Notes: a model not told the origin generated them from the sequence alone. Shown: positions 26,250 through 35,098, numbered from the stretch's first letter. The stretch is DNA of 64,000 bases from Ahrensia sp. (GCA_002698425.1 NZXU01000052.1:3817-67816); one strand, 5' to 3'. Translations and numbers: made by a program.

Positions 26250-27191
26250 TTACTTGGCCAGTTCGAAGGTGTCGATGTCCGAGAAGCCGCCGGGCGCCTT
26301 CGGGTCGACCCTGAAGTCGATCTTGAACGCCATCTTGTTCTTCTTGCGGAAACCCAGCTGGCGGTGCAGGCCGGCGATCGCGAGCTTGGCCCAAAGCGCC
26401 GGCCCGGAGGGCGTGATCGACGGGGTGATGCCCAGATTGCGGCGCAGGATGCCGTTCGCATAGACATTCGCATAGTGGTTGCGCAGCGGCGCGGTCCAGT
26501 GCTCCGTCGTGAAGGAGACGTTGACGCAATCGCCGTTGACGACGCGATGCGGCGAGTGAATCGGCCAGTGCAGCATCTCGCCGGCCTTCAGGTCGACGAT
26601 CTCGGCATAGTCGTCGAACCAGGGCTCATAGGGCGTGTCCTGCTCGTCCGCCTCGTTGAGGACGATCTTCTCCATCGCCTCGGGATGAAGGAAGGGCGCG
26701 GAATTGGGATACATGTAGACCCGCTTGGAGCCGCGCAACTGCCAGAGCGACTGGCCGGGAATATCGCAATGGTAATAGACCTGCACCTTCGGCGAGGAGA
26801 TCAGGATGCTCATCTTGCGCTTGAAGGTCTCGAGGCCCGGAACATGCTCCTCGAACTCGCCATAGAGCTGGTCGAGCACCTCGCGATAGGCGGGATCGAG
26901 CTCGGCCACCTGCTGGATCAGCACCCAGATATTGCCGTTGCGGACGGCGTCCATGACCTCGCGTCCTGACGCACCGGCAAAATCGCCCTCGCGCCATGTG
27001 CCGGGCGCATGGCGGTCCGTGTTCATCGTGTTGACGTGATAATATTCGCGCGGAACGCGGTCGATCAGGCCGGCCAGCGCATCGTCCGAGAAAAGCGGCG
27101 ATTCATGCAGGCGGTGCTGCAGGTGCACGATATGCTTGCCGTACAGCGCGGAGTGTTTGGGTTCCCAGTTCGTAATAATGGATTGGGCCAA
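26250..27191 (-). CDS. cupin-like JmjC-type Fe(II)/2-oxoglutarate oxygenase
   Basis: 313 residues. The jelly-roll shows the iron triad: HCD at residues 141-143 (H-x-D) and the distal His 215 in HSPHRVVNG. KRVYMYPNSAPFLHPEAM and LKAGEMLHWPIH match the conserved strands of JmjC/cupin_8 protein hydroxylases. These enzymes usually hydroxylate amino-acid side chains or small molecules with 2-oxoglutarate and O2. The start is a TTG at 27191, supported by GGAGGA 8 nt upstream; no ATG fits. It leads a two-gene operon with the GNAT-fold gene. The target is unknown. Confidence 0.8.
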   Translation of the reverse strand: MAQSIITNWEPKHSALYGKHIVHLQHRLHESPLFSDDALAGLIDRVPREYYHVNTMNTDRHAPGTWREGDFAGASGREVMDAVRNGNIWVLIQQVAELDPAYREVLDQLYGEFEEHVPGLETFKRKMSILISSPKVQVYYHCDIPGQSLWQLRGSKRVYMYPNSAPFLHPEAMEKIVLNEADEQDTPYEPWFDDYAEIVDLKAGEMLHWPIHSPHRVVNGDCVNVSFTTEHWTAPLRNHYANVYANGILRRNLGITPSITPSGPALWAKLAIAGLHRQLGFRKKNKMAFKIDFRVDPKAPGGFSDIDTFELAK

Positions 27192-27681
27192 CGGTTTGTC
27201 CTCCGGGGTGGTGATCGATCGAATGCAAGCAGACCGGGCTTTGTCGGCCGGACGGAAAAGTATTTCTCCGTCTAAATCGTCCTGCTTTCAATTTCATAAA
27301 TCCCGGGAAGGCGCTTTAATTCAAGCCGATTTCCGATCTAGCCTTAAGGCGTTTATTTAATATTTAAAATTTTAGCGATTTAACATCGCGCAATGCTGCG
27401 GGAACGTGACGTAGGGGTACCGCGAATGTTTGCCTGATGAGGGACGCAAAGCGGCAAGATCTTTGATCAAAAGGTAAAATACAACGCTTCGCGCCGTTAT
27501 TGCGGCGCGATTCCAACGCTCATGACAACGGTTGCTCGCGAAAGGCCGGCCCGCAACGGCGTGACCGGCATTACCGAACTGTATCATCCGGGGAGAAACG
27601 GACCGCCAAATCGGTGGCCGGTTCGCCGTTGTTCCGAAAACGCGCGGTCCGGGACCGCAGGACAACACAGGAGCACACACC
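27192..27681. other. 490-bp intergenic region between divergent genes
   Basis: This gap holds the promoters of the oxygenase operon (leftward) and of the Yx(FWY)xxD protein gene (rightward). An inverted repeat CGCGCCG/CGGCGCG lies at 27490-27509, and the 27280-27480 part is AT-richer. I see no gene, tRNA or clear operator. Confidence 0.4.
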
Positions 27682-28041
27682 ATGCAGATCAAGACCCTCT
27701 TCGCAGGCGCCGCCCTCTCGCTGATCGCGAGCCTCGCCGCCGCGGCCCCCGCCGGCCTCTCGAACGGCGTTCTCGCCGACGGCAAGGGCATGACCCTCTA
27801 CACATTCGATAACGACAGCACTGGCGTCAGCAATTGCTATGGCGGCTGCGCCTCAAGCTGGCCGCCCTTCATCGCCAAGGCCGGGGCCGGGACCGACGGC
27901 GATTTCACCCTGGTCACCCGCAAGGACGGCTCCGCGCAGTGGGCCTACAAGGGCATGCCGCTCTACTACTGGGCCGGCGACAAGAAGCCGGGCGACACCC
28001 GTGGCGACGGCGTCGGCGGCGTCTGGCACGTCGTGAAGTAA
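27682..28041 (+). CDS. secreted protein with Yx(FWY)xxD repeats (COG4315 type)
   Basis: 119 residues with a signal peptide (LFAGAALSLIASLAAAA) and two copies of the family motif: LYTFDND near residue 40 and LYYWAGDKKPGD near residue 94. A CYGGCASSWPPF segment with two Cys is the typical region between them. Proteins of this family are small exported proteins or lipoproteins of unknown function; this one lacks a lipobox and is probably free in the periplasm. ATG follows ACAGGAG within a usual distance. Confidence 0.88.
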   Translation: MQIKTLFAGAALSLIASLAAAAPAGLSNGVLADGKGMTLYTFDNDSTGVSNCYGGCASSWPPFIAKAGAGTDGDFTLVTRKDGSAQWAYKGMPLYYWAGDKKPGDTRGDGVGGVWHVVK

Positions 28042-28153
28042 ACCGCGACCCGGGGCCGAATTGGTCCATCGCACGGCCCCGAAGAGCAAGGCCCGCGCCC
28101 TGGCGCCGGGCTTTGTTTCTTCCGGCCGGAAAATCTCCGAAAGGACAAGGACA

Positions 28154-28423
28154 ATGATCCAACTCGCAACAGAAACAACCCATGGCGAACTCGGCGGCGT
28201 CCGCCTCGCCGGCCTTCGCACATGGCTTTTCCATTTCAGGCGCCGCCGCGCGTTCAACCGCATGCTGGCCCTCGACGACCGCATGCTCGAGGACATCGGT
28301 GTGCTGCGCGCGGAAGTCGAATTCGCCAGCCGCCTCCCGCTCGCCGTCAACGCCGCGATCGAACTGCGCCGCATCGCCCACCGGCGCCGCGCTCGGGAAA
28401 GGGGGTTTTCGTTCCGGTACTGA
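28154..28423 (+). CDS. DUF1127 domain small protein
   Basis: 89 residues. The core LRTWLFHFRRRRAFNRMLALDDRMLEDIGVLRAEVEFA matches DUF1127, an arginine-rich helical motif (W-x4-R-R-x5-L-x-L-D-D-x-x-L-x-D-I-G). Family members in rhizobia affect phosphate, carbon and RNA metabolism, partly by binding RNA (literature on short ones); this longer protein is untested. ATG at 28154 follows AAGGACA. It stands alone between a small exported protein and a DUF6460 protein gene. Confidence 0.88.
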   Translation: MIQLATETTHGELGGVRLAGLRTWLFHFRRRRAFNRMLALDDRMLEDIGVLRAEVEFASRLPLAVNAAIELRRIAHRRRARERGFSFRY

Positions 28424-28538
28424 GGGGGCGCGGTTGTCGCGCCAGGCGGGACTATCCGCGAAGGCGCGGCTATCGGGCCTTGCGTCCGCCCCAATTTCTC
28501 CCTAGCTGACACGCCAGGCCTAGCGGGAGCGCATATCC

Positions 28539-28802
28539 ATGGCAGTCAACCGGTTTCTCGGCGACACGGTCGCCCGGACGATCATCAAGCTGATCGTTGT
28601 GTCGATCCTTGTCGGCATGGCGATGAATGTGTTCGGCGTCTATCCGCTCGACATCTTCTATGCGTTCCGCGATTTCATCGTGAACCTGTGGGAAAAGGGC
28701 TGGGCCGCGCTCGGACGCTTCGGCGACTGGCTGATCCTCGGCGCCATGGTCGTCGTGCCGGTGTTCCTCTTGCTGCGCGTCCTCAACTACAGGCGCGGCT
28801 GA
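28539..28802 (+). CDS. DUF6460 family small membrane protein
   Basis: 87 residues with two membrane helices (IIKLIVVSILVGMAMNVFG and WLILGAMVVVPVFLLLRVL) and a short central helix (DFIVNLWEKGWAAL). This matches the small integral-membrane DUF6460 proteins of Hyphomicrobiales; function unknown. Its stop overlaps the start of the CAP-domain gene (TGATG), so both are likely translated together. Confidence 0.8.
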   Translation: MAVNRFLGDTVARTIIKLIVVSILVGMAMNVFGVYPLDIFYAFRDFIVNLWEKGWAALGRFGDWLILGAMVVVPVFLLLRVLNYRRG

Positions 28803-29269
28803 TGATCCGGCGGCGTGTCGTCATTCTCGGGGCGCTGTCCTCGGGGCTGCTTGCCGGCTGCACGACGTCGAGCCTGCTCGACCTGTCGATCGGCGCCGGC
28901 GAAAGCGAAATCGTCACCGGCGAGACGCTGGGCAGCGTCAACCGGCTGCGCGTCGGGGCGGGCCTGCCGCGGCTTTCCGCCGACCGCAATCTCGGCCGCC
29001 AGGCGGAGGCGCATGCGCAATACATGGCCCGCAAGGGCCGCATGTCGCACGACCATTTCGAAAAGCGCATGCGCAAATGGAAGGTCGACCTGCCCGCGGC
29101 GGAGAATGTCTCCGAGGGCCAGCACGATATCGCCGGCATGTTCGAGGCCTTCGCCACCTCGCCGAAGCACCGCGAGAACATGCTGGTCGGCAAGTTCCGC
29201 AAGCTCGGCGTCGCTGTCGCCTCCAACAGCGAGGGCCGCAGGTTCTGGGTGATGGGGCTTTCGGGCTAA
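28802..29269 (+). CDS. CAP-domain (SCP/PR1-like) lipoprotein
   Basis: 155 residues. A lipobox LLAGC near residue 20 predicts a lipoprotein. The CAP fold follows: LGSVNRLRVGAGLPRLSADR, AQYMARKGRMSHDHFEKR, ENVSEGQ, and SPKHRENMLVGKFRKLGVAV. CAP proteins are widespread secreted proteins, most without a proven bacterial activity. Its ATG overlaps the DUF6460 stop by one base. Its stop codon overlaps that of the convergent histone-deacetylase-like gene. Confidence 0.88.
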   Translation: MIRRRVVILGALSSGLLAGCTTSSLLDLSIGAGESEIVTGETLGSVNRLRVGAGLPRLSADRNLGRQAEAHAQYMARKGRMSHDHFEKRMRKWKVDLPAAENVSEGQHDIAGMFEAFATSPKHRENMLVGKFRKLGVAVASNSEGRRFWVMGLSG

Positions 29270-30171
29270 AACACGAACTCGGCTGCCACGCGGTGCAGGA
29301 TGACGTGCCTAAGCGCGATCGCCTCGATGTCCTTCGAATAGCCGCCGCCGATGACGCCGCAGACCGGGATGCCGCGCTGTCGGAAATGGGAAAACACCAT
29401 GCGCTCGCGCTGCTCGATACCGTGATCGGTGAGGGACAGGCGTCCGAGCCGGTCGTCGCGATGCACGTCGACGCCGGCATTGTAGAAGACGATGTCCGGA
29501 GTGATCCTGTCGCGCAGTTCCTCCAGCACCAGCGCCAGCGTCTTGCAATAGGCGAGATCCTCCATGCCGTCGGGCAGGCCGAGATCGTAGTCGGAGGTCT
29601 GCTTCACATGCGGGTAGTTGCGTTCCGCATGCACGGAGGCGGTGAAGACGCGAATGTCGTCTGAAAAGATTTCGGCGGTGCCGTCGCCCTGGTGGACGTC
29701 GAGATCCAGCACCAGCGCGTTTCCGATCTCCCCGTCGGCCAGCAGCACATGCGCCGCCACGCCGACATCGTTGAAGGTGCAGAAGCCCGCGCCCTGCATG
29801 CGGCCGGCATGGTGGCTGCCGCCGGCCGTGTTGCAGGCAACGCCATGCTCCAGCGCCAGCCGCGCCGCCATGACCGTGCCGGCCGTCGCGCATTGGGCCC
29901 GCAGCGCGGTCTTCTCGGTCACGTCGAAGCCGATCGCCTTCTCGATGTCGCGCGGCACGTCGAAGCCATAGACCTGGTCCACATAGGCCGGGTCGTGCGC
30001 CAGCTTCACCCAGGCGGCGGGGGCGGGCGCCGGCACGTGGAAATCGCCGGGCCCGGCCAGCCCCTCGCGCATGATCGCCTCGGCCAGCAGCCGGTATTTC
30101 GACATCGGAAAGCGGTAGTCGGGCGAAAATTTCGCGTCATAGGCGGGATTGTGGACGATTGGCAGGCGCAT
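29266..30171 (-). CDS. histone deacetylase family protein
   Basis: 301-residue zinc-dependent deacetylase of the HDAC/AcuC/acetylpolyamine amidohydrolase superfamily. Diagnostic motifs are GGSHHAGRMQGAGFCTFND (active-site His pair), LDLDVHQGDGTAEIF (D-x-H zinc ligands) and YNAGVDVHRDDRLGRL (third ligand Asp). In bacteria such enzymes deacetylate small molecules or proteins; the substrate is unknown. The ATG at 30171 (MRLPIVHNPAYDAKF) is chosen because this is the family N-terminus; a longer upstream frame is spurious. Confidence 0.92.
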   Translation of the reverse strand: MRLPIVHNPAYDAKFSPDYRFPMSKYRLLAEAIMREGLAGPGDFHVPAPAPAAWVKLAHDPAYVDQVYGFDVPRDIEKAIGFDVTEKTALRAQCATAGTVMAARLALEHGVACNTAGGSHHAGRMQGAGFCTFNDVGVAAHVLLADGEIGNALVLDLDVHQGDGTAEIFSDDIRVFTASVHAERNYPHVKQTSDYDLGLPDGMEDLAYCKTLALVLEELRDRITPDIVFYNAGVDVHRDDRLGRLSLTDHGIEQRERMVFSHFRQRGIPVCGVIGGGYSKDIEAIALRHVILHRVAAEFVF

Positions 30172-30246
30172 GCGCGAGTGACCTATTGTATTCTTTCGCA
30201 AAAGCAACCAAGCCAAATGGGCAGGAAAAGCGGAGGAGATGTATAC

Positions 30247-30969
30247 ATGAAGGTTCTCATCACGGGCGCGAGCGGCGGCATCGGTTTCGCCACGGCGTGC
30301 GAATTGGCGCATCGCGGCCATCAGGTCATAGCCGGGGTGCTCAATGAAAGCGAACGCGGCGTCTATGAGGCCGTCCCGGGCGTCGAGACGATGCTTCTCG
30401 ACATCACGAAGGCCGAGGACCGGACCGCCGCCGCCGCGCATGAGCCCGACGTGCTGATCAACAATGCCGCCGTCGGCATGATCGGCCCGCTGGCGCTGTT
30501 TCCCATGGACCGCGTCCGCGCGCTGTTCGAGGTCAATGTCTTCGCGACGCTTCAGATGACGCAGGCGATGATCCCCGCGATGGTGGCGCGCGGCTCCGGC
30601 CGCATCGTCATCGTATCGTCCGTCGCGGGCATTCGCGCCTCGGCCATGGCCGGTCCCTATGCGATGAGCAAGCATGCGCTGCAGGCGATGGGTTCCAGCC
30701 TGCGCATGGAGCTGGCGCCGCAGGGCGTCGACGTGGTGCTCGCCAATCCGGGCGCCTACGGCACCGGCTTCAACGACCGCATGGTCGCCTCGGTGCGCGA
30801 ATGGCTGAAGCCGGAGGATGCCGGCCCCTACGAGCCCTTCATCGAGCGCATGGCCGGGATCATCACCGTCGACCAGATGGACCCCGCCGAGGCCGGCCCG
30901 CACATGGCCGATCTCTGCGAGGCGAAGGAAACCGAACTGGTCAACCCGATCCCGCCCGGCCTGTTCTGA
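30247..30969 (+). CDS. SDR family oxidoreductase
   Basis: 240-residue short-chain dehydrogenase/reductase. The NAD(P)-binding TGASGGIG is at residues 6-13, NNAAVG follows, and the catalytic Ser (IVSSVAG) and Y-x3-K (YAMSK) are present, then NPGAYGTGF. Substrate not deducible. ATG at 30247 has GGAGGAG seven bases upstream. It is divergent from the HDAC-like gene, which begins 75 bp away. Confidence 0.9.
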   Translation: MKVLITGASGGIGFATACELAHRGHQVIAGVLNESERGVYEAVPGVETMLLDITKAEDRTAAAAHEPDVLINNAAVGMIGPLALFPMDRVRALFEVNVFATLQMTQAMIPAMVARGSGRIVIVSSVAGIRASAMAGPYAMSKHALQAMGSSLRMELAPQGVDVVLANPGAYGTGFNDRMVASVREWLKPEDAGPYEPFIERMAGIITVDQMDPAEAGPHMADLCEAKETELVNPIPPGLF

Positions 30970-31072
30970 TCGCGGTTCCGATCGCCCGGGGCCGAGGATT
31001 GCGGCGGCTTGCGTTCGGGGCTAACTAGGGTCTCCGTCCCGCCCTTGCGGCCCGACCTCCCGGGATCGATCC

Positions 31073-32419
31073 ATGTCAGCCGAGATGCCCACCGCGCCGC
31101 GTCCGTCGCGCCCCTTCGAGGTGACCAACCGCATGGTCTTCGCCATCGCCGTGCCGATGACGCTGGCCTTCCTGACGACGCCGATCCTCGGCATCGTCGA
31201 CACGGCGGTGATCGGCCAGTTCGGCGACGCGGCGCTGATCGGCGGCCTCGCCGTCGGCGCGATCATCTTCGACATCGTCTTCACGACGCTGAATTTCCTG
31301 CGCTCCGGCACCACCGGCTTCGTCGCACAGGCCGTGGGCCGCGAGGACGAGCGCGAACAGCAAGCCGTGTTCTGGCGCGCGATCATCCTGGCCGCCGGGC
31401 TGGGGCTGGCGCTGCTGCTGCTGGCCTGGCCGATCCGCGAGCTCGGCATATTGCTGATGGATCCCGGCCCGGGCGTCGCCGAGGCGACGCGCACCTATGT
31501 GACGATCCGCATGTTTGCCGCGCCGTTCTCGCTGATCAATTATTCTGTGCTCGGCCTGCTGCTCGGACAGGGCAGGGCGGTGCCGGCGCTGCTGCTGCAG
31601 ACGCTGCTGAACGGCATCAACATCGTCGGCTCGATTTACTTCGGGCTGCATCTCGGCTGGGCCGTCGAGGGCGTCGCCTTCGGCACCATTCTCGGCGAGG
31701 CGACCGCCGCGATCGTCGGGTTCCTCTACATCATGCGCGGTTTCGACCGCGCCCATGCGCCGGCATGGAGCCATGTCTTCGAGCGGGTCGAATTCCTGCG
31801 CCTCGTCTCGGTCAATCGCGACATCATGATCCGCTCCTTCGCGCTGCTGGCGGGCTTTTCGCTGTTCACCCGCACCGGCGCGCAATTCGGCGCGGTGGTG
31901 CTGGCGGGCAACGCTATCCTGATGAACTTCTTCATGATCGCCGGCTATTATCTCGACGGTTTCGCGACCGCCGCCGAGCAGATCGTCGGGCGCGCCATCG
32001 GCGCCAACCACCAGCCGGCCTTCTGGCGCGCGATCAAGCTCACCATCCTGTGGGGCTTCCTGCTCGCCGGCTTCACCAGCATCGTCGTGCTTCTCTTCGG
32101 CGGCCCGGTGATCGATATCATGACGACGGCGGAAGGGGTGCGCGGGACGGCGAAAGCCTACCTGCCCTGGGCCGCGCTGACGGCGGTGATGGGCGTCCTC
32201 GCATTCCAGATGGACGGCGTCTATATCGGCGCCACCTGGTCGCGCGACATGCGCAACATGATGCTCGCCTCCCTGGCGCTGATGGTGGCGCTGCTGTTTA
32301 CGCTGGTTCCGGTCTTCGGCAATCACGGCCTGTGGTTTGCGCTGAATGCGTTTCTCGGCGCGCGGGGGCTGACGCTGCTGGCGAACTTGCCGAGGAAGGC
32401 GCGGGGGGTGTTTGTGTGA
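31073..32419 (+). CDS. MATE family efflux transporter (DinF-like)
   Basis: 448-residue inner-membrane transporter of the MATE family, DinF branch, with about twelve hydrophobic helices. The N-terminus has FAIAVPMTLAFLTTPILGIVDTAVIGQ, and LNFLRSGTTGFVAQAVG is typical of DinF-like members. It would export cationic drugs or metabolites using Na+ or H+. The stop codon directly abuts the stop of the convergent winged-helix/TPR gene. Confidence 0.9.
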   Translation: MSAEMPTAPRPSRPFEVTNRMVFAIAVPMTLAFLTTPILGIVDTAVIGQFGDAALIGGLAVGAIIFDIVFTTLNFLRSGTTGFVAQAVGREDEREQQAVFWRAIILAAGLGLALLLLAWPIRELGILLMDPGPGVAEATRTYVTIRMFAAPFSLINYSVLGLLLGQGRAVPALLLQTLLNGINIVGSIYFGLHLGWAVEGVAFGTILGEATAAIVGFLYIMRGFDRAHAPAWSHVFERVEFLRLVSVNRDIMIRSFALLAGFSLFTRTGAQFGAVVLAGNAILMNFFMIAGYYLDGFATAAEQIVGRAIGANHQPAFWRAIKLTILWGFLLAGFTSIVVLLFGGPVIDIMTTAEGVRGTAKAYLPWAALTAVMGVLAFQMDGVYIGATWSRDMRNMMLASLALMVALLFTLVPVFGNHGLWFALNAFLGARGLTLLANLPRKARGVFV

Positions 32420-34021
32420 TCAGGCGGGTAGACCGCACCGCGCCAGCATGTCCGAAAAGTCCTCGAGCCTTTCAGGGGCCTTGTAGGGCCACAGATTTTC
32501 CAGCCGGCTGCACCGCAGTTCCGGGTCGAGGCTGAGGGCCACACGCACTTCGCCGGCGGCCGGGCCGGTCTCGCCGAGCCGCGTGAGCGCCGCCGCGTGC
32601 AACAGCCGCAATCCGCGATGGTTCGGGTCCCGGCGAATGCCTTCGACCGACGCCAGTCTCGCCTTGTCGAAATCGCCCGCGAGATAATGCGCATGGCCGA
32701 GGGCCGAATAGTAGATCCGGTTGGCCCGGAACGGATTGTGACGCAGCGCCAGTTTCGATTGCTTTAGCGCTTCGTCGACATCGCCGTTCATGGCGAGGCA
32801 GTACGCAAAGATCATCCGTGAATCCGCATGGCTCGGATCGCTGGTAATCGCCTGAAAGCCGGAGCGGACCGCATTTTCGTGGTCGCGTCGCCACAACCGG
32901 ATATCGCCCATGACCGAATGGGCCTTGGCCAGTCGCCGGTCGAGCTTCAGGGACGCCGTCGCGGTTTCGTAGGCGAGCGCGATGGCCTCGCGCTGGTTGT
33001 CGCACCACCCCTGGTTGCCCCGGTGGTTCTGCGCCCAGGCGAGACCCGCGAAGGCCGGCGCGAAGCGGTCGTCGAGGTCTATGGCGTTGCGGTACATCGC
33101 AATCGCGCGATCATTGTCGTCTTTGGTCATGTGCGAATGGTAATGATCGCCGCGCAGCACCCATTCATAGGCGTTGAGCTGATCCGCGCTCATCCGCAGC
33201 GCGCGACCGCGTTCGACCTGCGGCAGCTTCGTGGTGATCCGGTCGATCGTCTTCACGACGACGGTGTCGAGAAAGGCGAACACATCCGACAATGCGCCCT
33301 GAAGGCGCTCCGCCCACACGAGGCGCAGGTCGAGCGCGTCGTGGAGCTGCACATTCAGCCTGAGGCGCTGGTTCACCGCGAAGACATAGCCCTTCAGGAC
33401 ATAGCGGACGCCAAGCTGCCGCGCCACTTTGCGCAGGTTCTCTCCGCCGGCGGTCAGTCCCGCCGTGGCCGCCGGGGCTATGACGAAGAGATTGCCGCTC
33501 CGCGCCAGTTCCGTGGCGATTTCCGAAGCGAGGCCGGAGGCGAAGAACTGCTCGGAAGCGCCCGTATCCGCCTGGAACGGAAACACCGCGATCGCCGGCC
33601 CCATGAAACCTGTCGATCCGGCCCCCAGAAAATCCGCCGGCGCTTCTGCCGCCTCCGCCCATTCGCCAGGCTCCGTATTGTCTCCTTCGCCTGGCTGGCG
33701 GGCCAGCGCCTCGACCGGCCCGACAAAGCGGAACCCGACCTTGCGAAGCGTGCGGATGAACCGCTGGTCGCGGCCGTTGTCGCCGATCGCCGCGCGCGCG
33801 GAACTGATCCGGCTCAGGACGGTCGCGTCCGAAACCAGCCGGCCGTTCCAGACCACCTCGATCAGCTCATCGATGCCGACGGCGCGGTCGCTGTTGGCGA
33901 TCAAATGCACCAGAAGATGAAAGACCTGGGGCTCCAGACGTTGCGGCTTGCCCCCGCGCAGAAGTTCTCCACGGCGCAAGTCGATCTCGAAACCGTCGGA
34001 CCGATAGACTGTGAAGCTCAT
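32420..34021 (-). CDS. winged-helix (OmpR-type) DNA-binding protein with TolB-like and TPR regions
   Basis: 533 residues. Residues 1-105 form an OmpR/CadC-type winged helix (LEPQVFHLLVHLI, VIEVVW-like IDELIEVVWNGRLVSD, RFIRTLRKVGFRFVG). A linker leads to the TolB-like segment (IAVFPFQADTGASEQFFASGLA), and the C-terminal 230 residues are TPR repeats (RAIAMYRNAIDLDDRFAPAFAGLAWAQ). This architecture is common among one-component regulators of Hyphomicrobiales; the signal is unknown. ATG at 34021 (MSFTVYRSDGF) is the domain start; 54 extra upstream residues look non-coding. It is divergent from the degenerate hydrolase gene, which it may control. Confidence 0.85.
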   Translation of the reverse strand: MSFTVYRSDGFEIDLRRGELLRGGKPQRLEPQVFHLLVHLIANSDRAVGIDELIEVVWNGRLVSDATVLSRISSARAAIGDNGRDQRFIRTLRKVGFRFVGPVEALARQPGEGDNTEPGEWAEAAEAPADFLGAGSTGFMGPAIAVFPFQADTGASEQFFASGLASEIATELARSGNLFVIAPAATAGLTAGGENLRKVARQLGVRYVLKGYVFAVNQRLRLNVQLHDALDLRLVWAERLQGALSDVFAFLDTVVVKTIDRITTKLPQVERGRALRMSADQLNAYEWVLRGDHYHSHMTKDDNDRAIAMYRNAIDLDDRFAPAFAGLAWAQNHRGNQGWCDNQREAIALAYETATASLKLDRRLAKAHSVMGDIRLWRRDHENAVRSGFQAITSDPSHADSRMIFAYCLAMNGDVDEALKQSKLALRHNPFRANRIYYSALGHAHYLAGDFDKARLASVEGIRRDPNHRGLRLLHAAALTRLGETGPAAGEVRVALSLDPELRCSRLENLWPYKAPERLEDFSDMLARCGLPA

Positions 34022-34080
34022 GATCGCCGCCTCGGCTGAACCCCGATGATCCCGTTGTACCGTCGAACCATGACGAAAAC

Positions 34081-34098
34081 TCAAGGTTTCCTCAAGGT
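34081..34098. promoter_or_regulatory. direct repeat TCAAGGT x2, 11-bp phase, between divergent genes
   Basis: TCAAGGT occurs at 34081-34087 and again at 34092-34098, giving 7-bp repeats with a 4-bp spacer. That is the layout bound by OmpR/PhoB-type winged helices. It lies between the winged-helix/TPR gene and the divergent hydrolase gene, 60 bp from the former and 100 bp from the latter. Binding is inferred. Confidence 0.45.
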
Positions 34099-34197
34099 AA
34101 CAGGAAAAGCCGATTGCTAATTTCAGGCCGATGGTTGGCGTCCCGCCAACGGGCGCTTCGGCTCGATGTCGGCGCCGTCGCACCGGAGGATCACGAA

Positions 34198-35097
34198 ATG
34201 CTCTGCAATCGAACCCTTTCCGCCGTTCTCATGCTGTCGCTCGTCCCGCTCCTATCGCAGGCTGCGGCCGCGAAGACTTACCGGCAGGTCGATTTCCGAA
34301 GCGCCGACACGCAGCCGACCTCGCTGCAGCTCAAACGCGCCGAGGTGCAGGACGGTCCGCTTGGCCGGCCGGGCGACACGCTGACGGGTTTCCTGAGGGT
34401 TCCGGACGGCGACGGGCCGTTTCCCGCGGCGATATTGCTGCATGGCTGCGAGGGCATAAAAGCCTTCCAGCAGGATTGGGCGGCCTATCTGACTGCGCAG
34501 GGCTATGTCACGCTCCTCGTCGACAGTTTCTCCGCGCGTGGCCAGAGGGACCCGATTTGCGACAAGGTGAGCACCGAGAAGCGGTCGAAACTGGTCTCCG
34601 GCCGGGTATTCGATGCTTTCGGCGCGCTCGACTATCTCGCGCAGCAGCCCTTTGTCGCGCCGGACCGGATCGCGGGCCTCGCCTGGACCCGGGAATCCGG
34701 GATCAGCCTGACCAACGACGACAGCGTCTCGCAATTCTTCGACAGGAAGTTCGCCGCCTCGGTCCAGTTCTATCCCGAATGCCGGTCGACGAAGCCCGGC
34801 GGCCAATTCCATGCGCCGTTGCTGCTGCTGCTTCCCGGCGAAAATGACTGGGCGGTCTACGGCGACTGCACTGGGCTCGCCGAAAACTCCTCCGGAGTGA
34901 AGCCGGTCGTCAAACGCCTCGAAGGCGCCCGTTACGGTTTCGACGATCCCGCTTTCCAGCCCGAAACGGTGATGCCGGAGTGGGAAAACATCTACAAGAC
35001 GCCGCCGAAAGGCGTGACGGTCGCCTATAGCCAACCCGCGGCGGAAGCGGCGCGAGACGACGTGGTGGAGTTTCTCGCCGACTCGCTTCGGGAGTGA
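34198..35097 (+). CDS. dienelactone hydrolase-like secreted protein with degenerate catalytic triad
   Basis: 299 residues with a signal peptide (LMLSLVPLLSQAAAA) and an alpha/beta-hydrolase core (FPAAILLHGCEGI, YVTLLVDSFSARG, DALDYL-like FGALDYLAQQPFV). Homologues have GWSxGG at the nucleophile elbow and HGFD near the end. Here the elbow reads AWTRES, with Thr164 in the Ser position, and the end reads RYGFDD, with Tyr246 for the catalytic His. Asp217 (GENDW) is kept. So the fold is intact but normal hydrolase activity is doubtful. ATG at 34198 follows GGAGGA. Divergent partner: a winged-helix/TPR regulator. Confidence 0.75.
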   Translation: MLCNRTLSAVLMLSLVPLLSQAAAAKTYRQVDFRSADTQPTSLQLKRAEVQDGPLGRPGDTLTGFLRVPDGDGPFPAAILLHGCEGIKAFQQDWAAYLTAQGYVTLLVDSFSARGQRDPICDKVSTEKRSKLVSGRVFDAFGALDYLAQQPFVAPDRIAGLAWTRESGISLTNDDSVSQFFDRKFAASVQFYPECRSTKPGGQFHAPLLLLLPGENDWAVYGDCTGLAENSSGVKPVVKRLEGARYGFDDPAFQPETVMPEWENIYKTPPKGVTVAYSQPAAEAARDDVVEFLADSLRE

Positions 35098-35098
35098 A

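Noticed and set aside
27490..27509. Hairpin CGCGCCG/CGGCGCG as a terminator or riboswitch
   Set aside because: No T-run and no surrounding conserved structure; it lies in the middle of a promoter region.
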